NCBI GenBank assembly: GCA_017390475.1 | Contig: JAFPBO010000030.1 | Span: 100,969-164,968, forward strand | Length of the DNA stretch: 64,000 nucleotides | Direction of reading: 5' to 3' | Source of the DNA: Loktanella sp. | GTDB lineage: Bacteria > Pseudomonadota > Alphaproteobacteria > Rhodobacterales > Rhodobacteraceae | Part shown: piece by piece, positions 63,973-64,000 of the stretch | Position numbering within the stretch: the first letter of the stretch is position 1 | How the letters are laid out: every line of letters starts with the position of its first letter | Notes under the pieces: generated by a model | The model's input: the letters and a program-made list of their open reading frames with translations, nothing else | Databases searched by the model: none | What the model was told of the DNA's origin: nothing | Position numbers and translations under genes: made by a program

Positions 63973-64000
63973 ATGAAACACTCTATCTCCACAGCACCAG
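63973..64000 (+). CDS. Possible start of a reading frame at the right edge
   Basis: ATG at 63973 opens a frame (MKHSISTAP) that runs to the window edge. There is no clear ribosome site. If the boundary at about 63838 is an island end, this could be an integrase or other island gene, but nine residues cannot show it. Confidence 0.2.

Noticed and set aside
1-64000. CRISPR array, prophage or insertion sequence inside the window
   Set aside because: No regularly spaced repeats, no transposase or phage structural proteins and no long terminal inverted repeats were seen; only the right edge shows signs of an element.

Overview
The window is about 64 kb of densely packed, GC-rich chromosomal DNA from an alphaproteobacterium, most likely a member of the Rhodobacteraceae/Roseobacter group (Loktanella/Yoonia-like; the genus is not fixed by the sequence). 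The evidence is the gene content: 5-aminolevulinate synthase of the Shemin pathway, a DUF1127 protein, the M23 peptidase/bactofilin pair, the mmsA-centred valine operon, and short intergenic repeats of a type I recall from roseobacter genomes. Nearly all of it is housekeeping DNA. The accessory part is the amine dehydrogenase cluster at 56.7-61.7 kb and the extreme right edge.

Layout. 0-1.3 kb: end of a DUF1127 gene, coaD and a CBS-domain protein. 1.3-6.9 kb: a LysR regulator divergent from a complete distal valine/isobutyrate pathway (mmsA, acyl-CoA dehydrogenase, 3-hydroxyisobutyryl-CoA hydrolase, mmsB). 7-19 kb: uvrA, a secreted DUF4394 protein, lpdA, DUF924, an MFS exporter, queA and a giant AsmA/DUF3971 protein. 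19-22 kb: a Bcp peroxiredoxin, a DUF455 protein, then an M23 peptidase overlapping a bactofilin. 22-36 kb: a small autotransporter, prfB, PBP1A, AmiC-type amidase, an aminotransferase, ispG, a RodZ-like protein, hemA and an M20 dipeptidase. 36-41 kb: a nitroreductase divergent from an HxlR regulator, two identical tRNA-Asp genes, a fused MFS/spermidine-synthase-like protein and a pirin. 41-47 kb: the cytochrome c maturation genes ccmABCDG, a Mth938-like protein and secF-secD-yajC. 47-53 kb: serS, a TspO-like membrane protein, and der-bamB-yfgM in the same order as in Escherichia coli. 53-56 kb: an uncharacterised operon of a four-helix membrane coiled-coil protein and a membrane-anchored ClpP-fold protein, a small orphan protein and tRNA-Val.

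56-61.7 kb: a tryptophan tryptophylquinone (TTQ) amine dehydrogenase operon in the order large subunit, mauE, mauD, small subunit, cytochrome c, cytochrome c. It is divergent from an AraC-family regulator. It lacks mauF, mauG and amicyanin, and the light chain resembles the aromatic amine dehydrogenase (aau) type. The light chain keeps both TTQ tryptophans but has lost exactly one disulfide partner pair. The likely flow is periplasmic amine oxidation, with electrons passing to one or both of the monohaem cytochromes. Their haem could be attached by the Ccm system encoded 15 kb away.

61.7-64 kb: a KtrA/KtrB-type potassium uptake pair. Directly after the ktrB stop is the 3' half of a tRNA, broken at the anticodon loop. 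This is the typical footprint of a site-specific integrase, so a genomic island probably begins at about 63.84 kb and continues beyond the window.
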